The notes under the pieces: model-generated
The model's database searches: none
What the model saw: only the letters and a program-made list of their open reading frames with translations
What the model was told of the DNA's origin: nothing
Program-made: the position numbers and the translations under genes
Assembly: GCF_013004375.1 (NCBI RefSeq)
Contig: NZ_JABERI010000026.1
Span: 1-64,000, forward strand
Reading direction: 5' to 3'
Length of the DNA stretch: 64,000 nucleotides
From: Acinetobacter terrae
Lineage (GTDB): Bacteria; Pseudomonadota; Gammaproteobacteria; Pseudomonadales; Moraxellaceae
Shown here: positions 63,837 through 64,000 of the stretch, in pieces
Position numbering within the stretch: the stretch's first letter is position 1
How the letters are laid out: the number at the start of each line of letters is the position of its first letter

Positions 63837-64000
63837 TTAAAAGAAACGAATCACTACAGGCAACATACCCAGCAGCAGCAACATGGCCGATCCTTTATAT
63901 AAAAGATCGGCTTTTATTTGCTTCGATTGGCCTGCCAAAATGGCACGACCAAAAGACATCCAGAACACCGCTGTAGGCAATAACACCAAACTGAATGCTG
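63837..64000 (-). CDS. Membrane protein, 3' end only (cut by the window edge)
   Basis: Reading leftward from the window edge, an open frame gives AFSLVLLPTAVFWMSFGRAIL, a polar stretch (AGQSKQIKADLLYKGSA) and a second hydrophobic segment MLLLLGMLPVVIRFF before TAA at 63837. So it ends with two membrane helices. The family cannot be named from 53 residues. It converges with dedA, and its coding region contains the hairpin that looks like the dedA terminator. Confidence 0.6.
   Translation of the reverse strand, partial: AFSLVLLPTAVFWMSFGRAILAGQSKQIKADLLYKGSAMLLLLGMLPVVIRFF
63886..63915 (+). terminator. Terminator of dedA inside the convergent gene
   Basis: A near-perfect 26-bp palindrome (GCCGATC at 63886-63892 with GATCGGC at 63905-63911, plus a TTTATATAAA core) is followed by TTTTATTTG on the plus strand. 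It is placed 77 bases after the dedA stop, within the opposing gene's coding sequence. Confidence 0.7.

Overview
The window reads as chromosomal DNA of an Acinetobacter-like gammaproteobacterium. The bases are AT-rich and the proteins rich in Gln and Lys. Gene neighbourhoods fit that group: def, LysM protein, dprA, tsaC; atpIBEFHAGDC; znuA divergent from zur-znuC-znuB; and a DprA/TsaP competence and pilus context. The species assignment is inference from gene order and composition; no 16S gene lies inside the window. I see no tRNA, complete rRNA, CRISPR array or insertion sequence.

Layout. Positions 1-240 hold what look like tandem rRNA-type promoters firing leftward out of the window. 599-3176 is a copper-linked pair, an OprC-type TonB receptor and a His-rich DUF2946 protein. 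3268-6938 is def, a LysM (TsaP-like) protein, dprA and tsaC. 7357-15555 is a mixed stretch: an EamA exporter with a divergent AraC regulator, two related coiled-coil lipoproteins, glutathione peroxidase, an RcnB-like protein, an alcohol dehydrogenase, a small P-loop kinase, an unrecognised membrane-anchored protein and a DUF2846 lipoprotein. 15690-22886 is the full F1Fo ATP synthase operon with its promoter. 23058-26104 is the zinc uptake regulon with a perfect Zur palindrome. LysE and Dyp peroxidase genes follow.

28046-32860 is an orphan type VI secretion island: VgrG, a cargo effector with a pesticin/T4-lysozyme-like C-terminus, and an overlapping LprI-type (lysozyme-inhibitor-like) putative immunity protein. 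33086-35747 holds a PLP aminotransferase and a MATE exporter. 35921-51375 is a large organosulfur-scavenging locus. It has three tandem FMN-dependent LLM monooxygenases, an SsuB ATPase with a Mop/TOBE protein, a sigma-54 activator without a sensor domain (SfnR-like), and an eight-gene leftward operon (porin, binding protein, MFS, two permeases, second binding protein, ATPase, permease). I find sigma-54 -24/-12 elements before the porin operon and before the second monooxygenase, each with CAAC/GTTG inverted repeats upstream at enhancer distance. This suggests the locus-encoded activator drives both uptake and desulfonation genes.

52044-53836 is an SDR gene and a TetR regulator that share a palindromic operator built from the two opposed -35 boxes. 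54055-56149 is phoB-phoR with Pho-box-like half sites. 56173-59916 has GST, OsmC, pirin and diguanylate cyclase genes. 60218-64000 has guaA with a structured 3' UTR, a BOF (YgiW-like) protein, DoxX, DedA, and the 3' end of an unidentified membrane protein cut by the window edge.
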